Shown here: piece after piece, positions 46,665 to 56,049 of the stretch
How positions within the stretch are numbered: position 1 is the first letter of the stretch
Layout of the letters: every line of letters starts with the position of its first letter
Origin: Pseudomonas sp. CAN1
GTDB lineage: Bacteria > Pseudomonadota > Gammaproteobacteria > Pseudomonadales > Pseudomonadaceae
DNA length: 64,000 nucleotides
Direction of reading: 5' to 3'
NCBI RefSeq assembly: GCF_030462585.1
Contig: NZ_JASMRU010000001.1
Location: forward strand, 203,874 to 267,873
The notes under the pieces: generated by a model
The model's database searches: none
What the model saw: only the letters and a program-made list of their open reading frames with translations
Told to the model about the DNA's origin: nothing
Translations under genes and position numbers: made by a program

Positions 46665-47257
46665 TGGGCGCAGCCCTGGACCAACCCAATCGCTACTACG
46701 ACCCGCGCTTCGGCATGGAGGCAGTGAAGCTGCTGCCCGGCGAGTGCTACGTCACCGCCGAACCGGTGATGCTGGTCACCGTGCTCGGCTCCTGCGTCTC
46801 GGTGTGCCTGCGCGACCGCAGCTGCGGACTGGGCGGCATGAACCACTTCATGCTGCCCGGCGACACCGGCGTGCAGGGCCTGATGTCCAACTCCGGGCGC
46901 TACGGCGTGCACGCCATGGACCTGCTGATCAACGGCCTGATGCGCCGCGGCGGCCAGCGCCGGCACTTCGAGGCCAAGGTGTTCGGCGGCGGCTCGGTGC
47001 TGAAGAACCTCAGCGCCGACGTCGGCGAGCGCAATGCCGAGTTCGTCCTGGCGTACCTGGACAACGAGAACATTCCCCTGGCCGCCCAGGACCTGCTCGA
47101 TATCCACCCGCGCAAGGTCTACTTCTTCCCCGACAGCGGCCGGGTGCTGGTGCGCAAGCTGCGCACCCTGGCCAACGACACGGTGCTGCAGCGCGAGCAG
47201 CAGTACCGCCAGCAACTGTCCCGCCGCGAACGCGGCGGCAGCATCGACCTGTTTTGA
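46664..47257 (+). CDS. cheD: Chemoreceptor glutamine deamidase CheD
   Basis: A 197-aa deamidase. Catalytic Cys in [16 protein letters not shown] (about residues 39-54) and His in [23 protein letters not shown] is the third family motif. It starts within the cheR stop codon. cheB follows in 16 bp. Confidence 0.93.
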   Translation: MGAALDQPNRYYDPRFGMEAVKLLPGECYVTAEPVMLVTVLGSCVSVCLRDRSCGLGGMNHFMLPGDTGVQGLMSNSGRYGVHAMDLLINGLMRRGGQRRHFEAKVFGGGSVLKNLSADVGERNAEFVLAYLDNENIPLAAQDLLDIHPRKVYFFPDSGRVLVRKLRTLANDTVLQREQQYRQQLSRRERGGSIDLF

Positions 47258-47273
47258 AGCGGAGGACCGCCCG

Positions 47274-48329
47274 ATGCCCGTCAAGGTACTGATAGTCGAC
47301 GACTCGGCGCTGATACGCAGCCTGCTCAAGGACATCATCCAGCAAGACCCGGAACTGCAACTGGTGGGCGCCGCCCCCGACGCCTTCGTCGCCCGCGACC
47401 TGATCAAGCAGCATTCGCCCGACGTCATCACCCTCGACGTCGAGATGCCGCGCATGGACGGCCTGACCTTCCTCGACAAGCTGATGAAGGGCCGGCCGAC
47501 GCCGGTGCTGATGATCTCCTCGCTCACCGAGAAAGGCTCCGAGGCCACCCTGCGCGCCCTGGAGCTGGGCGCCATCGACTTCATCGCCAAGCCGCGCCTG
47601 GGCATTGCCGAGGGCATGCAGGCCTACGCCGAGGAAATCTGCGCCAAACTCAAGGCCGCCGCCCGCGCGCGCCTGCCGCGAGCGCGCCCGGCATCCTCGG
47701 CCAGCGCACCGGCAACGAGCAGCGCGCCGCTGCTGAGCACCGAAAAGATCTTCGCCATCGGCGCCTCCACCGGCGGCACCGAGGCGATCAAGGAAGTCCT
47801 GCTCGGCCTGCCGCCGGATTGCCCCGGCACGGTGGTGACCCTGCACATGCCGCCGGGCTTCACCAAATCCTACGCCGAGCGACTGGACCGACAGACGCGC
47901 CTGTCAGTTCGCGAAGCCCGCGACGGCGACCGCATCCTCCCCGGCCACGTGCTGGTCGCCCCCGGCGATTTCCACATGGAAGTCCAGCGCAGCGGCGCCA
48001 ACTACATCGTGCGGCTGCAGCACGAGGCGCCGGTGAATGGCCACCGCCCAGCGGTGGACGTGATGTTCAACTCCCTCGCCCGCTGCGCCGGACGCAACCT
48101 CATCGCCGCCCTGCTCACCGGCATGGGCAAGGATGGGGCCCGGGGATTGCAGGCGATCCGTCAGGCCGGCGGCCACACGGTCGCCCAGGACGAGGCCACC
48201 TGCGTGGTCTACGGCATGCCCCGCGAGGCCGTGGAGCTGGGCGCAGCCAAGGAGGTCCTGCCGCTGGAGCGCATAGCAGGTTCGCTCCTACAGCAGGCGC
48301 GCCAGAGTGGAAGTGGGAACAGGGTCTAG
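47274..48329 (+). CDS. cheB: Chemotaxis methylesterase CheB (che2)
   Basis: A 351-aa response-regulator esterase. Receiver domain with Asp55 in [14 protein letters not shown]-terminal esterase with catalytic Ser in [13 protein letters not shown], His in [17 protein letters not shown] and Asp in [12 protein letters not shown]. It removes receptor methyl groups. I chose ATG at 47274 with GGAGG upstream; longer frames run into cheD. Confidence 0.94.
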   Translation: MPVKVLIVDDSALIRSLLKDIIQQDPELQLVGAAPDAFVARDLIKQHSPDVITLDVEMPRMDGLTFLDKLMKGRPTPVLMISSLTEKGSEATLRALELGAIDFIAKPRLGIAEGMQAYAEEICAKLKAAARARLPRARPASSASAPATSSAPLLSTEKIFAIGASTGGTEAIKEVLLGLPPDCPGTVVTLHMPPGFTKSYAERLDRQTRLSVREARDGDRILPGHVLVAPGDFHMEVQRSGANYIVRLQHEAPVNGHRPAVDVMFNSLARCAGRNLIAALLTGMGKDGARGLQAIRQAGGHTVAQDEATCVVYGMPREAVELGAAKEVLPLERIAGSLLQQARQSGSGNRV

Positions 48330-48519
48330 TTCTGCGGGAATCATCCGAGGTCTGCGAGCGACTTTTCACAGAGGGTCTAGACTCAGGCCAATTGACCGGC
48401 GCCAATATTATGGCGATACGATATCAATTTGGTTTGATTGTGCCCGTATACAAAATGCACAATTGAGCTTTCGCCAAAAGACCGGCACACGGCGGGCGGC
48501 ACGGGGAAACAAGAGAGCC

Positions 48520-50508
48520 ATGGCGGCAAGATGGGGGTTGCGCGGCAAATCGGTGGTGGCACTGCTCATCGCCTGTCTTCTGGCTCTGGTTCCGGCGGTA
48601 ATGCTGGGCTGGAAGGCCATGGAGGACATCCGCACGCATTTCGGCCTCGCCTTCGCGAGAAACTTCACGCTACTCAACCAGCAGAAGATCATCGCTCCGG
48701 TGATCCGCGAACTGGCGCTGTCGCGCCGGCTGGCCGAGTCTGTGGTCACCCAGGACTGGCTGCTGGCCGAGAACGACCCGGCGCGGCGCTCGCTGTTCTT
48801 CCGCGAGGCCGAAGGCTTCCGTGCGGACCAGCACAACTACTCCTACTTCGTCGTGGTGGACGCCTCGCGCCACTACTACTTCAACGACTCCAGCTCACCG
48901 CTGTCGAACTCCCCGCGCTACACCCTGAGCGACACCGACCCGCAGGACCGCTGGTACTTCGATACCCTGGCCCGCGATGAGACCTACAACATCAACGTCA
49001 ACTACGACGCCAAGCTGAAGGTCACCAAGGTCTGGTTCAACATGGTGGTGCGCGCCGGCAACGAGAAAGTCGGCCTGGCCGGCGGCGGCCTCGACCTCAC
49101 CGAATTCCTCGACCAGTTCATCTCGCGCCGCGAAGCCGGGGTGACACCGATGATCGTCGACCCGGACGGCGCCATCCAGGCGCACCCGGATACCCGCCTG
49201 ATCGCCTACGCCTCCGGTTCCAGCGGCCAGGCCAAGCACCACGTGTACGACCTGCTGGCCAACGACCAGGAACGCACCGCCCTGCGCCAGACCCTGCGCC
49301 AGGCCGAGGCCAACCCCGGTGAAGTGGAAACCATGTGGGGCACCATCGACGGCAAGGAACAGCTGATCGCCACCGCCTACATCCCGCAGCTGCGCTGGCA
49401 CGTGCTCAGCGCCATCGACCTGCACGCCGCCCAGGTGCTCGACAGCCGCTGGATCTGGCCGCTGGTGGGCACCCTCGCCGGGCTGCTGGCGATCCTGCTG
49501 ATCGGCTTCGCCTACACCGTCGACCTGCTGGTGCTGCGCCCGCTGCGCGGCCTCAAGCAGTCGGCCAAGGCGATTGCCGCCGGGCAGTACGACAGCCCGC
49601 TGCCGCGCACCCGTCCGGATGAGATCGGCGAGCTGTCCAGCGCCTTCGCCAGCATGGCCGACCAGGTCCGCCGGCACACCGAGGAGCTCGAAGACAAGGT
49701 CCAGCAGCGCACCCAGGCGCTGGAAGCGGCCAACCGCGAGATGGCCGCGGCGCAGAAGAAGATCGGCGACTCCATCGACTACGCCAGCCTGATCCAGCGC
49801 GCCATCCTCCCCGACCGCCAGCTGCAGGCCTCCCTCGGCCAGCACCACTTCGTCCTGTGGAAACCGCGCGACGTGGTCGGCGGCGACTTCTACATCTACC
49901 GCGAAGGCCCGGTCGACAGCCTGATCGGCGTGGTCGACTGCGCCGGCCACGGCGTGCCCGGCGCGCTGATGACCATGCTCGCACTGGCCGCCATCGACCA
50001 CGCCATCGACAGTGTGAAGAGCCACGACCCGGCCGCCATCCTGCGCGAGACCGACCACGTGATGCGCGGCATGCTCAGCCAGGAAGAATTCACCCACTCG
50101 CTGGCCACCAACATGGACGCCGGCCTGGTGCGCGTCGACCACCAGCGCAACCTGCTGCATTTCTCCGGGGCGAAGATTTCCCTGTTCGCCAGCGACGGCA
50201 ACGAAGTGCGCGAATACAAGGGCGCGCGCCGCGCGATCGGCGACAAGCGCCAGGGCGACTATCAGGATGTGGAAATCCCGATGGAAACCGGTTGGACCTA
50301 CTACCTGTGCACCGACGGCTTCCTCGACCAGGCCGGCGGCGAGCACGGCTTCGGCTTCGGCAACAGCCGCTTCGCCGACCTGCTGCGCAACCACGCGCGC
50401 CGGCCGCTGGCCGAGCAGGCCGACGTGTTCGCCGCTACCCTCGCCCAATACCAGGGCGAGCAGCCGCAGCGCGACGACATCACCATTCTCTCTTTCCGCT
50501 TCGACTAG
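48520..50508 (+). CDS. siaA: SiaA, membrane PP2C-type phosphatase with dCache sensor
   Basis: A 662-aa protein. TM1 about 14-36, periplasmic dCache sensor about 37-305, TM2 about 310-333, HAMP, coiled coil, then a PP2C/SpoIIE phosphatase (about 415-662) with KPRDVVGGDFYIY, VDCAGHGVPGALMTM and YLCTDGFLDQAGG. In P. aeruginosa it dephosphorylates SiaC and so turns on the cyclase SiaD. The sensor has TLSDTDPQDRWYFDTLARD, like that of the chemoreceptor at 27406. ATG at 48520. A 190-bp gap from cheB suggests its own promoter. Confidence 0.93.
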   Translation: MAARWGLRGKSVVALLIACLLALVPAVMLGWKAMEDIRTHFGLAFARNFTLLNQQKIIAPVIRELALSRRLAESVVTQDWLLAENDPARRSLFFREAEGFRADQHNYSYFVVVDASRHYYFNDSSSPLSNSPRYTLSDTDPQDRWYFDTLARDETYNINVNYDAKLKVTKVWFNMVVRAGNEKVGLAGGGLDLTEFLDQFISRREAGVTPMIVDPDGAIQAHPDTRLIAYASGSSGQAKHHVYDLLANDQERTALRQTLRQAEANPGEVETMWGTIDGKEQLIATAYIPQLRWHVLSAIDLHAAQVLDSRWIWPLVGTLAGLLAILLIGFAYTVDLLVLRPLRGLKQSAKAIAAGQYDSPLPRTRPDEIGELSSAFASMADQVRRHTEELEDKVQQRTQALEAANREMAAAQKKIGDSIDYASLIQRAILPDRQLQASLGQHHFVLWKPRDVVGGDFYIYREGPVDSLIGVVDCAGHGVPGALMTMLALAAIDHAIDSVKSHDPAAILRETDHVMRGMLSQEEFTHSLATNMDAGLVRVDHQRNLLHFSGAKISLFASDGNEVREYKGARRAIGDKRQGDYQDVEIPMETGWTYYLCTDGFLDQAGGEHGFGFGNSRFADLLRNHARRPLAEQADVFAATLAQYQGEQPQRDDITILSFRFD

Positions 50509-50518
50509 GGGTTAATCC

Positions 50519-51061
50519 ATGGAATCGCTAGATCTGCTGGCCATGCGTGAGAGCTACACCCGGCAACGCATACTGCTCTGCTTCAACGGCCCCATCTCAC
50601 GCAGCCTGATCGAGGAAATCGGTCACGCGCTGCGCAACTACATGCAGGCCGAGCAGGCGCACCCCAGCGAAGCGATGGACGTGTTCGCCGTCTACATCGA
50701 GATGACCCAGAACATCCGCCACTACGCCACCCAGCGCGGCTACAACGACCAGGAAGCCTCGGCCACCGTGGCAATTGCCCGCGATGACGAAGGCCACTAC
50801 GTGGTCTCCGCCGGCAACCTGGTGGAGCTGGCCGACGGCCAGGGCCTGGTGCGCAGCATCGACGCCATCGCCGGGCTCGACAAGGCCCAGCTCAAGGTCG
50901 CCTACAAGGAGCAGCTGCGCCGCCCGCGCGACGCCGAAGCCTCCAGCGGAGCAGGCCTGGGCCTGCTGGACATTGCCCGCAAGTCCAGCGCGCCGCTCAA
51001 GACCTCCCTCACCGAACAACCCGACGGCCGCGCCTTCTTCAGCCTGCGCGCCGTGATCTGA
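50519..51061 (+). CDS. siaB: SiaB, SiaC-specific kinase
   Basis: A 180-aa protein of the SiaB family (DUF6272). An N-box-like EMTQNIRHYATQRGYND lies at about residues 61-77, and GLGLLDIARKS resembles a G-box. In P. aeruginosa it phosphorylates SiaC and opposes SiaA. It starts 10 bp after siaA. Confidence 0.9.
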   Translation: MESLDLLAMRESYTRQRILLCFNGPISRSLIEEIGHALRNYMQAEQAHPSEAMDVFAVYIEMTQNIRHYATQRGYNDQEASATVAIARDDEGHYVVSAGNLVELADGQGLVRSIDAIAGLDKAQLKVAYKEQLRRPRDAEASSGAGLGLLDIARKSSAPLKTSLTEQPDGRAFFSLRAVI

Positions 51062-51086
51062 ACTACGAAATTCAGGAAGACCCGAC

Positions 51087-51467
51087 ATGAGCGATCTCCA
51101 CGTCAACGGCACCCAATCCACCCCACAGATCCACGGCGACTGGCAGGCCGGCATCCTCGCGATGCAGGGCGACTCCTACCCGGAGAACTCCTACGAGCTG
51201 TTCGGCCAGGTGATCGAGTGGGTCGAACGCTTCCTCACCCAGGAACAGCGCCCGCTGGAACTCGACCTGCGCCTGCTGTACCTCAACACCAGCTCGATCA
51301 AGGCCATGATGGACATCTTCGACCTGCTCGAAGAAGCCCACGGCCAGGGCCGCACCACCAGCGTGGCGTGGCACTATGACCGACGCAACGAGCGCGTTGC
51401 CGAGCTGGCCGAGGAATTCCGCGAGGACTGTACCTTCCCGTTCGTCATCCAAGCCTACGACGAGTAA
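51087..51467 (+). CDS. siaC: SiaC, phospho-switch partner of SiaD
   Basis: A 126-aa protein of the SiaC family (DUF1987). The regulatory threonine is visible at Thr68 in LYLNTSSIKAM, exactly the residue phosphorylated by SiaB in P. aeruginosa. The unphosphorylated form binds and activates SiaD. The gene lies 25 bp after siaB and 5 bp before siaD. Confidence 0.92.
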   Translation: MSDLHVNGTQSTPQIHGDWQAGILAMQGDSYPENSYELFGQVIEWVERFLTQEQRPLELDLRLLYLNTSSIKAMMDIFDLLEEAHGQGRTTSVAWHYDRRNERVAELAEEFREDCTFPFVIQAYDE

Positions 51468-51472
51468 GAGCC

Positions 51473-52267
51473 ATGACTAGCGAGCGCGAGCTGGACCTGC
51501 TGATCGAAGACCTGCTGGCCGACCCCCAGTACGAAGGCCACCCCCTGCGCGAGGCCCTGTACCAGAAGCACCAGCAATCCCTCGACCAGCTCGCGCGCCT
51601 GGAACGCATCGCGCGGATTTCCGACGGCTTCCAGTCCATGGCCCGGCAGCAGAACAGCACGCTGTCCGAGCGCTATCACAAGCAGCTGCGCCAGCTGGAA
51701 AAGGTCGCGCGCATCTCCGACCGCTACCAGGACATGATGCGTGACCTCAACGTCGCGCTGAAGGAAGCCTCGACCCACGACACCCTCACCGGCATCGCCA
51801 ACCGCCGCCTGCTGATGGAGCGCCTTCGCGAGGAAAGCGAGCGCGCCCAGCGCCACGGCGAGCCCTATGTGCTGGCCATGCTCGACGTCGACCGCTTCAA
51901 GCAGGTCAACGACACCTGGGGCCACGAAGTGGGCGACCGCGTGCTGGTGGAAATCGGCCGCGCCATGGAATCCGCCCTGCGCCAGTACGACCTCTGCGGA
52001 CGCTGGGGCGGCGAGGAATTCCTGCTGATCCTCCCCGACACCCACCTGAGCGATGCCGCTGCCATCATCGAACGGGTACGCAACGACATCCGCTGCCTGG
52101 CCGTGCGCGTGGGCACCAACGCCCTGTCGGTCACCGCCAGCTTCGGCGTCGCCGAGCACCATCCGGGCGAAAGCTACTCCCAGACCCTCAGCCGCGCCGA
52201 CGCCGCCCTGCTCGACGCCAAGCGCAGCGGGCGCGACAAATGCGAGTTCGCCGCTGCTGTTGCCTGA
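51473..52267 (+). CDS. siaD: SiaD, diguanylate cyclase
   Basis: A 264-aa cyclase making c-di-GMP. A long N-terminal coiled coil (about 15-95), which in P. aeruginosa is the SiaC-binding stalk, precedes the GGDEF domain with active site RWGGEEFLLILP (about 180-191). An inhibitory RxxD site (RQYD) lies 5 residues ahead. It ends the siaABCD operon at a strong terminator. Confidence 0.93.
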   Translation: MTSERELDLLIEDLLADPQYEGHPLREALYQKHQQSLDQLARLERIARISDGFQSMARQQNSTLSERYHKQLRQLEKVARISDRYQDMMRDLNVALKEASTHDTLTGIANRRLLMERLREESERAQRHGEPYVLAMLDVDRFKQVNDTWGHEVGDRVLVEIGRAMESALRQYDLCGRWGGEEFLLILPDTHLSDAAAIIERVRNDIRCLAVRVGTNALSVTASFGVAEHHPGESYSQTLSRADAALLDAKRSGRDKCEFAAAVA

Positions 52268-52281
52268 TCAGAGCGGCATGA

Positions 52282-52308
52282 AAAAAGCCCGGCATCGCCG
52301 GGCTTTTT
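52282..52308. terminator. Terminator of siaABCD
   Basis: GCCCGGC (52287-52293) pairs with GCCGGGC (52297-52303); AAAAAA precedes and TTTTT follows, so it can serve both siaD and the convergent lipoprotein gene. Confidence 0.9.
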
Positions 52309-52326
52309 CTTTCGCCGCGAGCGCGA

Positions 52327-52884
52327 TCAGTTCTGCAGCGAAACCTGGCCGGCACCCAGCTTCAGGTCACCCAGGCGCTGCAGCAGGGTGCCGATGTTGG
52401 CGCGCGCCGAACCTTCGTTGGCCAGGCGCAGGCGGGTGACGCCGTAGAACGCGTCACCCACGCCGGCAGTGAAGGGCTCCTTCACGGTTTCCTGCCAGAC
52501 CACGCGGCCGCTGGCGCTTTCCACCAGGCTGTACTCGACGGTCGAAGTCACGGTGAAATTGAAGCCGAAGACCGGCTGATCCAGGCTGACCAGCTTGGTC
52601 CGCAGCGAGTAGGCAGCCTTGTCGCCCTGGCCGAGCAGGCCGGCCTTGCCCAGGGACTGCTCCAGCGCGGAGCGGAAATCGGCGCCGTCGATCTGCGAAG
52701 TCCACAGCGGATTGGTCTTCTTGCCGCCCTCGACGTCGGCGACCTGGAGGTTGTCGCGCAGCGCGGCGTCGTATTTCGGGGTGTGCGCCTGCTGGTCGTT
52801 GACCTGCATGTTCTCGACCTTTGCCGAAGAGGCGCAGCCGGTCAGCAGGATGGCGAAAAGGGAAACGCAGAGAAAGCGAAGCAT
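52327..52884 (-). CDS. Predicted lipoprotein
   Basis: A 185-aa lipoprotein. Lipobox LLTGCASS puts the lipidated Cys at residue 17. The mature part has a beta-rich layout (FNFTVTSTVEYSLVESASGRVVWQETV) resembling outer-membrane LPS-assembly-like or DUF4136-type lipoproteins, but I cannot name a family. The ATG at 52884 is preferred, as AAGGA lies 6 nt upstream; ATG at 52890 is the alternative. It is convergent with siaD and shares its terminator. Confidence 0.8.
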   Translation of the reverse strand: MLRFLCVSLFAILLTGCASSAKVENMQVNDQQAHTPKYDAALRDNLQVADVEGGKKTNPLWTSQIDGADFRSALEQSLGKAGLLGQGDKAAYSLRTKLVSLDQPVFGFNFTVTSTVEYSLVESASGRVVWQETVKEPFTAGVGDAFYGVTRLRLANEGSARANIGTLLQRLGDLKLGAGQVSLQN

Positions 52885-53087
52885 GGTCATTCCTTCGATG
52901 GCGGATGGGCGCCCAGGCAGTTCGCGATCGAATGAGTGATGGCGCCGCGTTCCTCCCTGAACGGTGGCGGAGGATATGCCTGCGCCAGTGATGGCGCAAT
53001 GATTCTATCGGGAGCTCATTGGCACTGCGGGTTGTCGCGGCCGGCCACGGGCACTAAGGTCGTCGTAACCCAAGCAAAGGATGCAGC

Positions 53088-53894
53088 ATGGCCACCAAGA
53101 CCCCCGCGCCCCGCCAGCAGAAGCACCTCGCCGTGCTGATCGACGCCGACAACGCCCCCGCCGCCATTGTCGAAGGCCTGTTCGAGGAGATCGCCAAGTA
53201 CGGCGTCGCCAGCGTCAAGCGCATCTACGGCGACTGGACCAAACCCAACCTGGGCAAGTGGAAGCAGGTGCTGCTCGACCACTCCATCCAGCCCATGCAG
53301 CAGTTCGCCTACACCAGCGGCAAGAACGCCACCGACAGCGCGCTGATCATCGACGCCATGGACCTGCTCTACACCCGCCGCTTCGACGGCTTCTGCCTGG
53401 TCTCCAGCGACAGCGACTTCACCCGCCTGGCGGCACGCCTGCGCGAGGAAGGGCTGACCGTCTATGGCTTCGGCGAAGAGAAGACGCCCAAGCCCTTCGT
53501 CTCCGCCTGCGACAAGTTCATCTACACCGAGATTCTCCGTGCCGCCGCCGAACCGGTTGCCGAACCCGCGCCAGCCACCGACAAGGCCGCCGCCCCGAGC
53601 ACCACCGAAGCCCCCAGACCGGCCAGCAAACCCAAGTCGCAGAAGGTCCCGCTGGACTTCATCGCCAAGGTGCTCGACGACATCGACGGCGACGACGATG
53701 ACTGGGTGCAGCTGGGCGCCCTCGGGCAGAACATCGGCAAGCTGCAGCCGGCGTTCGACCCGCGCCTGTATGGCTTCAAGAAGCTCAGCGACCTGATCAA
53801 GGGCCACCCCAAGCGCTTCGAACTGCAGGCGCGGGGCATCGGCAGCTCAGGCGGCAAGGATCTCTACGTACGCAACGTCGGCCCGTCGCGCTGA
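53088..53894 (+). CDS. NYN-domain and OST-HTH (LOTUS) RNA-binding protein
   Basis: A 268-aa protein. N-terminal NYN/PIN-like nuclease domain (about 12-150): LAVLIDADNAPAAIVEGLFE, NATDSALIIDAMDLLY and LVSSDSDFTRLAARLREEG supply the acidic metal-binding Asp residues. A Pro/Ala-rich linker (about 155-185) leads to an OST-HTH/LOTUS domain (DDWVQLGALGQNIGKLQPAF, ending KKLSDLIKGHPKRFELQ). Such LabA/MARF1-type proteins are thought to act on RNA. It appears monocistronic, with a 200-bp upstream gap. Confidence 0.85.
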   Translation: MATKTPAPRQQKHLAVLIDADNAPAAIVEGLFEEIAKYGVASVKRIYGDWTKPNLGKWKQVLLDHSIQPMQQFAYTSGKNATDSALIIDAMDLLYTRRFDGFCLVSSDSDFTRLAARLREEGLTVYGFGEEKTPKPFVSACDKFIYTEILRAAAEPVAEPAPATDKAAAPSTTEAPRPASKPKSQKVPLDFIAKVLDDIDGDDDDWVQLGALGQNIGKLQPAFDPRLYGFKKLSDLIKGHPKRFELQARGIGSSGGKDLYVRNVGPSR

Positions 53895-53968
53895 GCCTGC
53901 ATCAGCTCAATGAAGCATGCGGTTGCGCGGCGTTAGACTGGCCGACGAACCCGCAACGGAACCGTCCC

Positions 53969-54283
53969 ATGCGCCCCTGGCTGATTGCCCTGCTCCTGAC
54001 CCTCACCGCCGGCGCGGCCCACGCCGGCACCCTGCGCTGCGGAACCGGCCTGATCAACGAAGGCGACCCGATGGACGAGGTGCTCGCCAAGTGCGGGCAA
54101 CCGGACAAGCGCGCCATCGTCCCGCCGACTCCGCCCCGGCGCGGGCAGGACGGCAAAATCATCCCCGGCAGCCCGCAACTGGAAACCTGGATGTACGGCC
54201 CCGCCAATGGCGCCTATCGCTACCTGCGCTTCCGCGACACCACGCTGGAGCTGATCCGGACTTCGCGCAAAGAGGAAATCTGA
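53969..54283 (+). CDS. DUF2845 exported protein
   Basis: A 104-aa secreted protein. Signal peptide 1-19 (LIALLLTLTAGAAHA), then the DUF2845 pattern TLRCGTGLINEGDPMDEVLAKCGQP with two Cys. The rest ends in YRYLRFRDTTLELI. The function of the family is unknown. It is 74 bp downstream of the NYN gene. Confidence 0.8.
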   Translation: MRPWLIALLLTLTAGAAHAGTLRCGTGLINEGDPMDEVLAKCGQPDKRAIVPPTPPRRGQDGKIIPGSPQLETWMYGPANGAYRYLRFRDTTLELIRTSRKEEI

Positions 54284-54285
54284 TC

Positions 54286-54320
54286 GCAGGGCGCATAACC
54301 CGCCAAGGGTTATGCGCCGC
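54286..54320. repeat. Hairpin repeat (GGCGCATAACC family)
   Basis: GGCGCATAACCCGCCAAGGG followed by TTATGCGCC forms a hairpin three bases after the DUF2845 stop. It may act as its terminator. Confidence 0.6.
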
Positions 54321-54435
54321 ATCAACGGGGATTCGGGCGCATTCATGCACCGCCGTACCCGCCGCTACCAAAGGCGCCTACCCATCGCCGCGGCATCTCC
54401 CTAGACTGATCGCCTTCGCCAATCCGGAGGGCACC

Positions 54436-54861
54436 ATGCACAGCCAATTCGACTTCACCCTCGGCATCGACCCGCAAGCCCGCGACGTCGTGGTCAAGGG
54501 CCTGCTCGCCTATAACCTGGGCCAGATGGGCCGCAGCAACACCTACGACGACTTCGAACTCTATGCCCGCAGCGACGACGGCGAAGTGGTCGGCGGCATG
54601 TTCGGCCAATCCGGCATGGGCTGGCTCTACATCGACTACCTCTGGCTGCAGGATGACCAGCGCGGCAGCGGCCTGGGCAGCCAGCTCATCGCCCTGGCCG
54701 AAGACGAAGCCCGCCGCCGCGGCTGCGTCGGCCTGTTCCTCTACACCTACAGCTTCCAGGCCCCCGGCTTCTACGAGAAACAGGGCTTCGAACGCATGGG
54801 TGTGCTGGAAGACTGCCCGCCGGGGCATCAGCGCATCTACCTGAAGAAACACCTGGGCTGA
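54436..54861 (+). CDS. GNAT-family N-acetyltransferase
   Basis: A 141-aa acetyltransferase. The acetyl-CoA loop is in DQRGSGLGSQLIALAEDEAR (Q/RxxGxG/A), and the C-terminal motif is GFYEKQGFERMG. The start is ATG 54436 with GGAGG upstream; a longer frame upstream is a shadow. The substrate is unknown. Confidence 0.88.
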   Translation: MHSQFDFTLGIDPQARDVVVKGLLAYNLGQMGRSNTYDDFELYARSDDGEVVGGMFGQSGMGWLYIDYLWLQDDQRGSGLGSQLIALAEDEARRRGCVGLFLYTYSFQAPGFYEKQGFERMGVLEDCPPGHQRIYLKKHLG

Positions 54862-54880
54862 GCGCCGCGCCTTTCCCCTG

Positions 54881-55242
54881 TAGGAGCGAGCTTGCTCGCG
54901 AACCCGCCCAACGCCGGCCCTGCCGGCGTGTCACCGACAACCTGCGCCGCGCAAACTCCGGCGCTCGGCCGCCCCTCACACTAACCCTGGCTGCGCGCCC
55001 CGCTCAGAGGGAGAGGGGACCGTTCGGTGCGTAGCGAAGCCACTGTGTCAGCCGGCACGAACAGCTCCCGTAGGGCGAATAACGCCCCCGGCGTTATCCG
55101 CCGTTCTGGCGCATAAACCGTTCCGGGTTATGCGCCCTACGTCTGCGGCAATGGAGTTCTCCGTTATGGATTTCGCGGACAAGGTCCGCTCCTACAGATT
55201 GGCAGCGGTGCCGTGCGGTTCGCGAGCAAGCTCACTCCTACG
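54881..55242. repeat. Cluster of REP-like elements
   Basis: The gap 54862-56049 holds no credible protein gene apart from repeats. GTAGGAGCGAGCTTGCTCGC at 54882-54901; half of a CCCTCTCCC element near 55007-55020; a facing GTAGGGCG pair at 55070-55140; GTAGGAGCG-family copies ending CTCCTAC at 55176-55197 and 55219-55241. Three families are interleaved here. Confidence 0.75.
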
Positions 55243-55267
55243 AAGAGCGCCGCCGCTCCGACGAACC

Positions 55268-55309
<42 letters not shown>

Positions 55310-55361
55310 AAAAGACTTCCAGAAAAATACCAGCGCACTCCAAACTGCCCCGTTCAGGAGG

Positions 55362-55562
55362 CCTCGTTGAAGTGGAGTTTCAGGGGTTGAGCGACATGGA
55401 TGTCGCGAGAGCCGCGATGGGCCAGGGATGGCCCTTCGCGGCGTGCCCCTGAAACTGCGCTTCAACGAGGGTATTTTTCGCCTAAGCGAAAAACCGGATG
55501 TCCGGGGCAAGACCTTTGCCTCCTTTGGGGCGTTTGCCAAAGGAGGTCGCCCGAGGGGGCGA
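55362..55562. repeat. Multi-hairpin element (five successive stems)
   Basis: A long imperfect stem pairs CCTCGTTGAAGTGGAGTTTC plus AGGGG (55362-55386) with its inverse at 55446-55470. Inside its loop sits a CGCGA/TCGCG and GGGCC/GGCCC hairpin. Then follow TTTTTCGC-CTAA-GCGAAAAA (55474-55493), CCGGA-TG-TCCGG (55494-55505), CCTCCTTTGG/CCAAAGGAGG (55519-55546) and TCGCCC/GGGCGA (55547-55562). I believe similar multi-hairpin repeats are common between genes in Pseudomonas. Confidence 0.65.
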
Positions 55563-55615
55563 AACAAGAAGCCCACGCGCACGCCGAAGCGGCGCAGAAC
55601 ACCCAACCTGGAAGC

Positions 55616-55639
55616 ATCGCGGACAGAGTCCGCTCCTAC
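55616..55639. repeat. REP copy (GTAGGAGCG family)
   Basis: ATCGCGGACAGAGTCCGCTC followed by CTAC, between the multi-hairpin element and the C4-like leader. Confidence 0.7.
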
Positions 55640-55796
55640 GCAAACGGGAACGCCAGCGCTAGGCGGTTCGCGAGGCCGAATACGTTCCCTACGGATTTCG
55701 GCATTTCCCACATCCCTGTGGGTCACAAGCTCGCTCCTACACGCAAGCCGGAAACCGCTGCTTGTTGGACACCCCTGGCATTCCTATTCTCGCCCA

Positions 55797-56049
55797 GTCA
55801 CATCAGTGACATGGGTTTGGCGACCCGGAATTAGTGGCGCGAAAGCGCTTGAAGGCGCTTGCGAGAACAGCGAATGTTCTTGCAGGTCCCCGCACGTGCA
55901 GAATTTTCTGCAACGCTCAATGGCGGATCGCGCGGGGAGACTTCCGAGTCTGCCGGGCACCACTAACCGGTTCGCCAACCCCGCGCGGTCTGCCTCCCTT
56001 CGTTTGGCGACGTCGATGGCAGCTCTAAACTTTTAGTGGAGCTTCATCA
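55797..56049 (+). ncRNA. C4-antisense-RNA-like structured leader of the BRO-N gene (copy 2)
   Basis: Homologous to the leader at 8503-8756 in the same order: GTCAC-ATCA-GTGAC (55797-55810), GGGTTTGGCGACCC (55813-55826), TGCAGAATTTTCTGCA (55897-55912), then the core (55922-55994). The core hairpin is AGACT-TCCG-AGTCT, against AGACC-TCTG-GGTCT in copy 1, so both sides changed together. The outer stem likewise keeps pairing with different bases. TTCGCCAA (55971-55978) is complementary to TTTGGCGA at 56003-56010, 40 nt before the start codon. Covariation supports a conserved RNA. Confidence 0.6.

Noticed and set aside
45773-47257. A 494-codon frame joining cheR and cheD
   Set aside because: Only the last 197 codons (from 46664) look like CheD. 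The upstream part is an out-of-frame reading of cheR, so this is not a fusion.
55428-56036. A 202-codon frame over the multi-hairpin element and C4-like leader
   Set aside because: It covers palindromes on both sides and has no domain; composition follows the repeats rather than a protein.
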